In this document: positions 54,984 through 64,000 of the stretch, piece after piece
Numbering within the stretch: position 1 is the stretch's first letter
How the letters are laid out: every line of letters begins with the position of its first letter
Origin: Clavaria fumosa
Lineage: Eukaryota; Basidiomycota; Agaricomycetes; Agaricales; Clavariaceae
DNA: 64,000 nt
NCBI GenBank assembly: GCA_951802425.1
Contig: OX637804.1
Location: 1,984,001-2,048,000 of the forward strand
Direction of reading: 5' to 3'
Program-made: the position numbers and the translations under genes
Notes under the pieces: generated by a model
The model's input: only the letters and a program-made list of their open reading frames with translations
Database searches by the model: none
Told to the model about the DNA's origin: nothing

Positions 54984-55449
54984 TCAAGCAGTGATGTCGA
55001 CGATGACACAGCCGATGGCAACGACGCCATCTAGAAACATAGATGAGCATCTTCTGGATCAGGAGACTACTCTAAAGGCCCTTGGAGCTTACTGAACGAA
55101 TTATTATTGCAGCAAACAGGGCGACCACAGCTATCAAAACCGGAAACGGTGCGGTCAGTGTCTCATTACGCTTCGAGAAGGAGAATTTCACCAACCAAGC
55201 AGAGCCGCTTCCGATACCAACAAGAGTGATGGGGCTGCAGCCCATGCCGATGGGGACGCTGCCTGCCACCCCTGTAATACCGAGCCCATTGAGCAGCGTG
55301 CTGACAGGGAAGGTGTCGGCGTTCTGTACACTGTTGCAGCACTGCACAGGGCCCGTGCTGCAGGAGCTAGCAGGGGGTTGGCGTTTGGTAAGGGCGGTGG
55401 CGGAAGCGACCGCAGAAAGAGCCAAGAAGATGAGTTTGGAGTACAACAT
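54984..55449 (-). CDS. Class I hydrophobin 1 (9 cysteines)
   Basis: Small secreted surface-active protein that assembles into a water-repellent layer on hyphae and spores. Exons on minus: 55449-55196, 55130-55093, 55030-54984; 112 aa. Signal peptide MLYSKLIFLALSAVASATA. Cysteine pattern C-x6-CC (CSTGPVQCC), C in GMGCSP, C at the first intron, VCC, and C in AIGCVIV, with the class I layout. One extra Cys follows the fifth (SACCGRPVCC), giving nine in total. Exon lengths (254, 38, 47) equal those of hydrophobin 2. The start is chosen by alignment to that paralogue; an in-frame ATG lies 6 codons upstream. Confidence 0.9.
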
Positions 55450-55520
55450 GATAGGTTTAGAGGCCACGTTTGTGAGGTGCGTTTCGAACTTCTGGGGAGA
55501 GGGTGCTAGAGGTGAGTGGC

Positions 55521-55533
55521 GAGCCTTTTCTAT
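55521..55533 (-). promoter_or_regulatory. TATA-like box of hydrophobin 1
   Basis: CTATAGAAAAGG on the minus strand, about 75 bp before the ATG, at the same distance as the clearer TATA box of hydrophobin 2. Confidence 0.55.
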
Positions 55534-56682
55534 AGCAATTTGGAGAGTGAGGCGGAAAGGGGAAAATCACCGTTCCACATATTATTGTGACGACGCGATG
55601 CGAAAAATTTGAGCGCACGCACCGAAGAAGGTTATTGCAGGCTGAGACGGAATAGATCCGTGAGTCCTTAGTGGGCATCAATTCAAGAGACGCACTGATG
55701 AAGGAAATTCGTTCCAGGCACCATTGTCGTAGATATTGTGATAGTAGGCGAGGCAGTCAAATTTATGAAATATTTCGTTCGAAGTTAAATGTGACGTCAA
55801 GTGCAACCCATACGGTCAGATCCCAAGATCTGAAGGGCTGGAACATAGTGGGAAGCGATAAGACAGCATGACCGGAAGCAAATGTGTAACATGAGGCGAG
55901 TATTCAAAAGGTTCCACCGGTAAGAAAATTGGGGAGAACCTAGAGAGCCCAACGGAGAGTATGCGGAAATAGTTGACGTCACGATCAAAACGGGTGAGAC
56001 AGCGCGGGCAGCGCGGGAGAACTGGCATTTATCATTTGGGGTTGGCGGGTGTAAACTGGAAGACGCCGAGTGGTACTTCAAGAGAAGGTTGGATGCAGCT
56101 TTGCGCTCAAAGGCAAGAAACATGCTGTTCCGCATCCGTGCGTCACGTTATGCAGGGCCAAAATGCAGTCGCGCCTCGTCCCTGAAGAAAAGAAAAGAAA
56201 AGGTCGAATGGGCGGACGTGAGCGACTCCGACAGCTGAGCGCTGGCCACTTGCGCAGATCTCTTGCCTCTGTTACGAATCACATTGGGTGACAGGATGAG
56301 GGTGCATCTGGAGGGAATCTTAACACCTTACCGACGGAACCGTCAGCTCATTCCGTGCTATCGTCCAATGAAATTTCACAGGCGTAATAACACCGAGAAG
56401 GTCTGCGGCGGGGTCGTATCAAGGGTGTTATTGGCCTCCTCACAGTTCTGGACGGCGACGAGCATAAGTCTTGTGGAGTGGTAAAGAATAACGTGACCGT
56501 GTGAATTACAGGAAATTCAGCTGGCGGAGGAAAGGTGGATGACCACAGCAGTAAAACTCTGGCACATTAAACAACTCAAACATCAGCTCCACTGTTATCT
56601 GGGGTCTTGTGGTTTTTGTTTTTGGATCTTCTTGGATCTACGAGTTCGACCGCTGAGGCCAACACCAAGCGCTTGACATCAG
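55534..56682. other. Hydrophobin 1 upstream region
   Basis: No gene. Contains blocks similar to the upstream region of hydrophobin 2: TGACCGGAAGCAAATGTG(T)AACATGA at about 55,870 and GCGGAAATAGTTGACGTCAC at about 55,963-55,982 (ATF/CRE-like TGACGTCA core). Confidence 0.5.
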
Positions 56683-57120
56683 TCAACGCTTTACATCAGC
56701 CCTGCACTCCATGATCTGTGAGCCTGAGCCGCGCGTGCAGTTGAGAGAACACATTTTCGGGGTGCTAACAGCCAGAGGGTGTGATCTCTGTATTGTAAAA
56801 ACCATCACCGCCGATGGCGCTGACACCTCTACAATGTGCATTGAGGTAGTAACGCCGTTTTCTCTGCCAAGCTTGACGGGCACATTGATCTCGCAAGCAA
56901 TCCTGGAAGAGCAGTCTGATCTGGCAGGTCCGAGGATCGATGTGTTACACGCACTGTCATCATCGTCTTCAGCCTGCAGTGGCTGAACTTGTGTGATGTT
57001 GTTCTCCATCATACCAGCCTTGACGATAAATCCAGTCCAGCATTTCTGAATACCCCACTCGCACACGGCAATCGAGCGTCGTTTCGGTGGTCCAACAGCG
57101 ATCGGAAATGATATCATCAT
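56683..57120 (-). CDS. Possible small secreted cysteine-rich protein, ~145 aa
   Basis: Minus-strand open frame from ATG 57120 (MMISFPIAVGPPKRRSIAVC) to TAA. Upstream of the ATG the same frame encodes LGLILLSTTA, so a longer signal peptide could start from an unseen 5' exon. Eight cysteines are spread through the chain (CEWGIQKC, SACN, SDCSS, IACE, KMCS, LNCT, MEC). A TATA-like TAAATATAAAAAAG lies about 180 bp upstream (57,292-57,305, minus). No domain recognised. Location between two hydrophobins suggests a surface or secreted role, but that is inference. Confidence 0.4.
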   Translation of the reverse strand: MMISFPIAVGPPKRRSIAVCEWGIQKCWTGFIVKAGMMENNITQVQPLQAEDDDDSACNTSILGPARSDCSSRIACEINVPVKLGRENGVTTSMHIVEVSAPSAVMVFTIQRSHPLAVSTPKMCSLNCTRGSGSQIMECRADVKR

Positions 57121-58056
57121 GGCGGTTGTGCTGAGCAAAATTAATCCCAATCTCGGTTTCCTATTTGAATGCCTTCACCAGATCAAGTGATCGAGGGTTG
57201 ATCTGTAGGTAGTAGTTTCGTGTCTAAATGAGGGGTTTGCGGATGTAACGGAGAGCCAGAAATGTGCCGATCATGACGGTGGTCGCGGATCTTTTTTATA
57301 TTTAGAGTCTTGAGTTTTTAGGGAATAGCCGGGCGGGGGTGTCCAGATCCACCCTCAGATTCGGGGACATGATGAGGGAGTCAAATCTACACAGACTGCG
57401 GTTGCAGATCTTGGTTCAGGCCCAGTACGTTATGTAGCCCAGTGGTCCCAAGTCCCGCCGGCTCAGAAAGGGGGGATAGCCGCTGGCGGTGGCACTACTA
57501 ACAAAGCTGACAACTGCACCATAACTGCACCATAACAACAGTAAAAGCGGGCACCACACCACAACGCTCAACAACGGATAGCAAGTAAAGCGAGTAGAAG
57601 ACCCATGCGAGAGAAGGGGCGCAAGTGCACCTTTGTGACAGCGAACACAAAATACAGATGCGCATGCAGTCGCGCGTTCGCTGGTCGGCAGTACTCGCCG
57701 CTCAGCGCTCAGCGCTCAGTGCTGAAGCGCTGAAGTGCCGCAGAGTTCGCACCCGGGCGCTGACTTGGTGTCGTTCCACGTTCTCCCGTGATGTGCGGAG
57801 AAGGCACGGCGGAGGCCCGGAGGCGAAGCGATTGGCGCCATTTGCACAGACGCTGGTACAGAGAGCTTGAAGGGAATCTACAGTGCGGTGTATATCACAG
57901 TGCAACTCACACACTGCTCCAATTCCGTGGCTCAGCACTCGGGAAGGAGAGATGAGTCTGCATACTATATTCAACAGAACATTATACATTGGGAGATCAT
58001 GTAGAAAACCCCAACACCTGACAAACTGAGGCATCACGGTCGCTCCTGAGTAAAGT
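57121..58056. other. Intergenic between candidate secreted gene and hydrophobin 2
   Basis: No gene seen. Short overlapping frames at 57,625-57,870 and 57,702-58,160 lack domain or start support. GCTCAGCGCTCAGCGCTCAG-type short repeat at about 57,700-57,735. Confidence 0.45.
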
Positions 58057-58556
58057 TCAAGCGCCGAGATCGACAATAACACAGCCGAGGGCAACAACAC
58101 CATCTGAGGAAGGAAAACGTCAGCATTTTTGTATGACATGCCCGCCCCAAGGCACGACACAGCCGCGGCCAGTGGAGTATGTCAATCGCATGGTCAGACG
58201 GCTTACTAAATGAATTATTGTTGCAGCAGACGGGGGCGCCCGAGCTACGAGTCTCTGGGGTCAGCGTCGGGCGCGATAGGAGGGGAGAAAGAGGTGACCG
58301 ACCAAGTCGCGCCGCTTCCTACGCCGACGACGCTGATGGGGCTGCAGGTAACGCCGACGGGGACGTTACCATCAACGCCGGTGATACCGAGGGAATTGAG
58401 GAGGATAGAGACGGGGAAGGTGTTAGCGTTCTGCACGGTGTTGCAGCACTGCACCGGGCCCGTGCTGCAGGAGCTGGCAGGGGGCGGGTTGCGCTTGGTG
58501 GGGGTGGCCGCGGCGACCGCAGCGAGGGCGAGGAAAAGGACTTTGGAGTACAGCAT
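58057..58556 (-). CDS. Class I hydrophobin 2 (8 cysteines)
   Basis: Paralogue of hydrophobin 1, same strand, ~3.1 kb away. Exons on minus: 58556-58303, 58244-58207, 58103-58057; 112 aa. Signal peptide MLYSKVLFLALAAVAAATPT. The canonical eight cysteines are present: CSTGPVQCC, VTCSP, ATC (codon split by intron 1), VCC, and LGCVIVDL. The exon lengths 254/38/47 match the paralogue exactly, showing a duplicated gene. Introns are 58 and 103 bp. Expected to be secreted and to assemble at the hypha-air interface. Confidence 0.92.
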
Positions 58557-58630
58557 GGTTGGTGGGTTGGTTTGTGAGTTGTGTTCGAAGAGCTTTGGGG
58601 GCTTGGAGATTCGACTGTACGAATGGAGGT

Positions 58631-58640
58631 GCCTTTATAG
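58631..58640 (-). promoter_or_regulatory. TATA box of hydrophobin 2
   Basis: GCTATAAAGG on the minus strand about 78 bp before the ATG, followed by a CA/CCAACC-rich leader, typical of strongly expressed fungal genes. Confidence 0.65.
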
Positions 58641-60757
58641 CTTTTGGAGGAGCTGAAAAGCGGTTTGGAACTGGAACAATTACTTTTCTGTTTCGTGAAT
58701 TATTCAGCCGTCGTCCCGCTGGAAGCGAACTGTAAGAGATGAAAAATAGTTCAAGTCAACACCAAATGAGGCACATGCAGTGCCTGATGGAGTAATTCCA
58801 CTAACAGCATTTGACATATTGGAGAAAATATCACTGTCGCAGAGCGATGATTGCAGCTACACACAGTCCATTCAAATTTGCGGAAAGGTCTACCTTCTAA
58901 GAACAATGCGGTGAGGGTGGCGACCCCCGGATTCGGATCCAGAGGGTTGATGGGAAGTGACCGGAAGCAATCCGTGACATGACGCGCAATGTATAGATCT
59001 AGAATCTTTTCCGCCGGTCAAAAACAGCAACAAGGCCATCGGGTGAAGATCCGATGGGTCCGGAAATAATTGATGTCATTTTGAGAAGAATGAGCGATCG
59101 CCGAGAGAACCGCCGAAGGATACAATATCATTACCTCGCCGAGCATTCTCAATAAGTCGTAATTGAGGTTCTGGGGGATAAAATCGATAACGCTCACCAA
59201 CACACATATTATGGCGTTGACTTTAAAGGAAAAATAACAGAGAAGAAAACGAGACGCTGACGGGTGCAAGAACGCCGGCATCGCAGTGAGCTCTCACACG
59301 TTGGCAGGACCAGCAATCAGCACCTAGAAGTCTGCGGCTTCATGCCTGAGGCGAGAGACGCGAACCCGAGCTCATAGTAGCATAGCCAGGATGAGTGACT
59401 TCCTGTGGGTTATGATGAACTATACAAAGGTCGCGCGTGAAGTGCCAGAATGGCAGTTTGCTCCAAGGTTCCCACGGCTGGCCTTTTTGCAAGAAACTGA
59501 GATCTGATGTTTGTAGTCCACCTGCGTCGCTGGATCCGGAAGCACCTTGTTTGGCCAACGAGAATCTGTGCAACCACCCCTTCTGAATCCGTGTCTGATG
59601 CAATGTGCGCAGCGTCGACTCCCAAATCTCACCGCCCCGATCTGATCGTGTCTTTTTTTTGAGATTCCTTCGCGTCATGTGACTCCAAATTTACAATGTC
59701 ACGTTATCATCTGAGTACTACATCCGGTTGGTTGTGTCATTTCAGCATTTGGCCTTGTGTTTCTTGACGCAACACATGAAATTGCATGAAACCTCGCACC
59801 AGTGTCAATCATTGCTTCGAAGTCGTTCAGACATAATGCTTTATCTTTCTTCTCTCCACATGATCACGAAATGGGTCACGAGAGATGATCCCCATACGCT
59901 CGCCGCAAGGATAGGATAATGATATTGGGCTTGTGATAGTGGCGGCGGTGGCGGGGAGATCAACGACGACCCTTGGCATCCAACTGCCCTCGGCGCCACA
60001 CCCGGGACGCAGAGTCGGTGTGCTGCCCAGTCCAATGTAACCCGGAATGCGTGAGACGGGCTTCTTCCTATTGCCTCATCCATCTGTTTCTCATCTCTGG
60101 CAGGGGCGGTGTACACGGCGGGTCGCATTATGCATCTTGTCATTCGCAGTTGCATTCAAGGCGTATCAGAATCTGTTCATTAGACGGAGTTCCTGAGCAA
60201 CGAGCCGTGGAGACTGAGAAAAGGGAACTACGCACGTGTTGGAAACTAAGAAGTCACAAATGTGTTGATATATGAACGGCGCTTCTGTCGTGGAGATGAA
60301 TTGTGGACGAGCTAAGAAAACTGCATGAGGGAGAGGAGAATGCTGCCTATGGGCACAGCAATGACCCTGCGCGCCGTGGGGCGTGACAATTCGCTGAAAA
60401 CGAGGCGACTCAGGTATCAGGCTTCAATAAGCAGGCTTCAATAAGTGTGTCCATTGGCATCGAGTAGTACCACAGAGACTGAGACTATGTTGATTTGATA
60501 TGGTTCGTAACAGCTGAGAAGCAATACTCACTGATCATATCCCGTTACCGCTCCCAAACACTAATGAAAGTTGCACGTTGAGCGTTGGACGTTGAACGTT
60601 GAACGTTTGAGGCCTGCAGCAGCCCAGATGAACGCGTCGAAGTCAATTTGCTCAGTTTGAAACTCCGCTTCGGCTTCGACCGTCCTTTGGTGACAGCTCA
60701 AGCGTCCCTGGTCTGCTCGTCGTGTAATTTGGGTGAAGCTGAATAGCTCATGCTGCC
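58641..60757. other. Hydrophobin 2 upstream region and intergenic DNA
   Basis: Carries the counterparts of the hydrophobin 1 upstream blocks: GACCGGAAGCAATCCGTGAC at about 58,960 and CCGGAAATAATTGATGTCAT at about 59,055-59,075. From 59,300 on, only short open frames without domains. GTTGAGCGTTGGACGTTGAA repeats at 60,575-60,610. Confidence 0.5.
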
Positions 60758-61939
60758 ATGGTGTTCAATGTCAATACATCTTTGTCTGTCGATCCGGAGT
60801 TTGGACCGTCATCTCGGAGAACAATGCTCTCAAGTCGGGTCCCGCTCATATTCAGGCGCATCCATCGCTTTCACCAAATGGTATGGGCACCCACCTCGCA
60901 TTGCCGTTGCGGCAGATTCGTTTGGTAACGCGATCTTACCTGCAGGACTTCGAGCTAGCAACGTGGCAGCTCATGTACCTCTGTCTCTCGCCAAAACGGG
61001 TGTATGTTTTGCGTGTCTCCGTTCTGTCCGTCGTGCGGGGCTAATCTGCTCCACAGATATCGCAATGTTTATTACCACAAACGTGGGTGATTTCGAGTAG
61101 CGCGCGCGTTGTTTTGCAACCGTTCAACCTTCACAGAAACTAAAAACACGTGGGCCAGAGATGACCCTGCCATCCTTGTTCTGATCGCAGGCTGCCTATG
61201 TGGTAAGCAAGTCAATCGTCGGACTGCTTTCACTCCACTGACGCACTTTGCACAGCGGCTGCAATAATATGGTCCATCGTGTATCACTACACGTTCTCAG
61301 ATGCCATACGGCTGGCATTCCTGATGGTGTTTCGAGATTTCCTCGCGTGTGGGATTGTCGTCGCGACCATCTTGTGGTACGCTGGCCTTACCCATGTTTC
61401 GAGTACGCAGCTGAACGATACTCACCCAGGGTCGTCTCAAACCGCATTCTCCTTTCGCCCCCCTCGCATTCGACGCCTGCCGACTCAGCCGTCGAATGGG
61501 CATACGCGTTCGACGTCCACACCAATGCGTTTTTCCCGCTCTACCTCGCTCTCTACGCCATGCAACTGGTTCTTCTTCCCATCATATACATCAACAATTG
61601 GGTCGGCCTCTTTCTCGGCAACACCCTTTATTTTCTAGCGTAAGCAGTCTCCGGGATCGTCGCCCCGCGATTTTCTGACCGCTTATGTTCTTCCAACCCC
61701 GTATGGGACCGACAGGTTCGCACAGTACTGTTATGGCATTTTCCTAGGGTTGAACGGTACCGATTCCGCTTATGGAGTTCACTGGACTTGCTCACTGTTA
61801 TATATATCTAGCGCTTCCTTTCCTCATCCGCTCCGAACTTCTGCTGTCGCCATTGCTGCCGCTATTTACAGGCTACCTTGCGTCGCTGCTCGGCTTCAAC
61901 GTCGCCAAGCATGCGCTGTCGATATATTTTGGTTCATGA
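60758..61939 (+). CDS. GMH1: UNC-50 / GMH1 family Golgi membrane protein
   Basis: Multi-pass Golgi/ER membrane protein of the UNC-50 family, linked in yeast to Arf-GEF (Gea) function and in animals to receptor trafficking. Eight exons: 60758-60880, 60946-61001, 61057-61082, 61137-61202, 61256-61376, 61430-61639, 61716-61756, 61812-61939; 256 aa, frame kept. The family signature DFELATWQLMYLCLSPKRVY, followed by RNVYYHKQTKNTWARDDPA, is very well conserved. Five or so hydrophobic spans follow (ILVLIAGCLCAAAIIWSIVY, CGIVVATILWVV, MQLVLLPIIYI, YCYGIFLGLNAL, LLPLFTGYLASLLGF). Very small exons (26 and 41 bp) and introns of 53-76 bp are typical of agaric genes. Confidence 0.92.
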
Positions 61940-63102
61940 TCGTAGCTTGAGTTTCTGGATTCCCGTAGCCCGCTTGGGGCATCGTTCCTTGAACTATAAT
62001 ACGCGTGCCCCCCCACTCCCTAACATGTAGGATCGTCTTTGTTTATCCCTTTTCCACGTAGTATCTAAACACGCCTTGCGTTGCCCGGTGCCGAAAACGC
62101 GCCTCAAACATCTACCGACGACGTCCACCCACGTGTCGGTTAGGGCAACGGCGACGGGCTTCGTGTGGCGCGCGAGATCGGTCGTCTTCTGTGTTTACCA
62201 TGTCCTCACGCACAGTTCTACAACGCCCGTGGATTTAGTATCAGGCGGGTTGCGGGTGATGGGTAGAACCCCGAACGAACCCAAGAGCGACCACCATCTC
62301 TGGCGGTTTGAAACATCGCCCGATTCACCAATAAGCTCAAGTCCCAGGTCCCTCACTCATCTGCTTCTAACACGCACGTGACGCGTGACATCTGACGTGA
62401 ACGAATCGTCCTCGACAGGCTCGAAGCTCTCGGTGCCTGCGCGACGTATAGAACCACCACAGAAATGCTCTCACCACCTTGTATCGCCTCGCGGAGAGTC
62501 AAGTAGACTCAGGCGCGGTGCCTGCTTGCGTGGACGCGTCGAAACTTTCGATTGTCGACTTGATGAGAGGCAGCAAGCTCCCCTCATTCTAGGTTGACCT
62601 GGCGAATAAACGTGTGACCGCATCTGCGTTCCCTGGAAGGTGTATGGGATGGAGGTGGGCTGTTTGTACTCGTATACTGAGTCATCTTGCCTACGTGTCC
62701 TCGCAGGAAATTATGTGTGAGGATTGTGCTGTGTCATCAGGATGATTGCAGCTCTCGGTGTTAAAGTATGATTGATCACTTAGTGTACCATGTACTCAAG
62801 CCCCAAGCCCCAAACATTCCCGTTACTGAATCATGTGTTGACAGACCTTGCTAACGATAGAGAACTCGATTCCCAAACCGCAAGCCACGACAGTAGAGAT
62901 TGTGTTATAGCAGTGTAGAATTTGTGATAATACTGTAGCTCACGATCTTTGAAGCAAGTTTCCAGACACCGCTGCCAATTTCAGAGTGCTCGGTTGACAG
63001 TTACTTGCAGAGATGTGACATATTGTTACAAGTTGTGAAATATGCCACGGAAACCTAAATCTGTATCGGGTATTCTGCTGAAGTGGCGCTTTATCGCACC
63101 TC
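61940..63102. other. Intergenic
   Basis: No gene recognised between UNC-50 (+) and the minus-strand gene at the right edge. Short frames at 62,076-62,597 lack domains. AT-richer from 62,700. Confidence 0.45.
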
Positions 63103-64000
63103 TCAATCGTGAGCAGATTCATTATCAATTAACTCATCCACCTCCTCCTGCTCATCGTCATCGCCGTCCTCTGTGAAGGGGCCCTCAAAAATATCCTCGC
63201 CTTCCTCATCCGATTGAAGTCGCTTGGAGAGGCGCGCAAGGCGTCGATGAGCACGATGGATGGACATGCGTTGGAGCTTCGTCTTCGGCTCCGGCGTATG
63301 GATATGCAGGAGAGGGAGCGAGGGTGGCGAGTGTACGGGCGGGAAGGACGCCTCGGTAAGGGGCGACGAGCTGGAGAAAGTGACACCTGAGGCCGTGGGG
63401 GAAGACCGCGGAGGCGACGATTGCTATTGTCAGAACGGAAGAAACACAATCCAACTAAGTGACAGAAAGCGAAGTCGTTCAAGTGGAAACACTTACACTG
63501 TCAGCTATTTGTGTGTTGTCACGGTTTCTATGGCAGTCTGTAGCAAGGTAGTTGGCAAACGCTCCGTCGGCGTTCCACCGCTCCAGGAAGCGCCGTACTT
63601 TGCGGCTGCCCTGAATATCGTGGCGCTTCCGCGCGTCGTAATCTCCCGCATTGATGGATGGCGTCAAGCGCACCAGACCATGCCCGCAAAAAATGTACGG
63701 TTGGTTGCCGACGCCTTTGCGTTTCGGAAGGGGACGAGTGTTCAATGTGATGTGGATCTCGGTGTGAGCGTCGTGGTACTATGGGGTGGAAGGGTGTGAT
63801 CAGATGCTCTGACAGAAAGTGCAGCAAAAAGCGATGCGCACATAGATGGCACCACGCTCCATGTCGCTGCCGAGCGGCCAGATATTTCCTACCGTCATAT
63901 CTTCCTCCGTTTCCCATCTTTCTTGCTCTTTAGATTCAGTTGCGGACTCGGCAGCCAGATCTTCTTCGTCCTCGTCCTCACTGTGGGGGCGAATACTTAC
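63103..64000 (-). CDS. Unidentified protein, C-terminal part (runs off window)
   Basis: Minus-strand gene; its 5' part lies beyond 64000. Exons within the window: 64000-63893, 63778-63497, 63423-63103, all joined in frame. The visible ~236 residues begin acidic (SEDEDEEDLAAESATESKEQ), then an ordered, conserved-looking segment (TEIHITLNTRPLPKRKGVG; HGLVRLTPSINAGDYDARKR; KVRRFLERWNADGAFANYLA), then a Ser/Pro-rich linker and an acidic C-terminus (FTEDGDDDEQEEVDELIDN). The charge pattern suggests a nuclear or nucleolar protein, but that is inference; I know no family with this core. Confidence 0.7.

Overview
The window reads as nuclear DNA of a filamentous basidiomycete, most likely an Agaricomycete. 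Evidence: short GT-AG introns (about 42-115 bp), two class I hydrophobin genes, chromodomain Ty3/Gypsy elements with CpG decay, and basidiomycete-like SIN3, SNF4 and bZIP genes. The species cannot be named from sequence alone. No tRNA, rRNA, CRISPR array or organellar sequence was seen.

Positions 1-32,200 are almost entirely repeats. From left to right: (i) two inverted copies of one Ty3/Gypsy chromovirus (1-1568 minus; 1569-6453 plus, followed by an LTR-like stretch), facing away from each other around a ~300 bp centre; (ii) a 1.1 kb hAT-like non-autonomous element with a 7 bp target duplication (6995-8097); (iii) a poorly understood stretch with a 148-codon reading frame and degraded coding remnants (8100-11,900); (iv) a second, 14.1 kb Ty3/Gypsy element with both LTRs (11,904-26,021). 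This element has been invaded twice: by a 1.46 kb solo LTR in gag (12,332-13,795, duplication CATCA) and by a 3.9 kb, almost perfectly palindromic foldback element (19,539-23,437). The palindrome sits just after the ATG of an additional large ORF that lies 3' of the chromodomain; (v) remnants of two fungal repeat-type ORFs, one cut at the LTR edge (26,022-27,270) and one interrupted by a 399 bp inverted-repeat element (29,310-30,353); (vi) an ~830 bp trinucleotide field and several tandem arrays.

Positions 32,300-64,000 are mostly host genes. In order: sphingoid-base-phosphate phosphatase (LCB3-like, +), a bHLH regulator with a very long loop (+), a hAT MITE and a rearranged Tc1/mariner relic, a bZIP regulator (-), a degenerate partial copy of SIN3 (+), SIN3 itself with 11 exons (+), protein-histidine methyltransferase HPM1/METTL18 (+), AMPK gamma subunit SNF4 (-), two paralogous hydrophobins (-, -) flanking a possible small secreted protein, UNC-50/GMH1 (+), and the 3' part of an unidentified gene (-) running off the right end. 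Every exon model whose two ends lie in the window closes in frame.

These genes do not form an obvious pathway. SIN3, the bHLH, the bZIP and SNF4 are regulatory; LCB3 and UNC-50 act in endomembranes; the hydrophobins act at the cell surface. A unifying sequence feature of the transposon half is that nearly every in-frame stop in the degraded ORFs is TGA where CGA is expected, as produced by C-to-T change at CpG. The main novelty candidates are the palindromic foldback element, the extra 3' ORF it interrupts, and the family resemblance between that palindrome and the hAT-like element.
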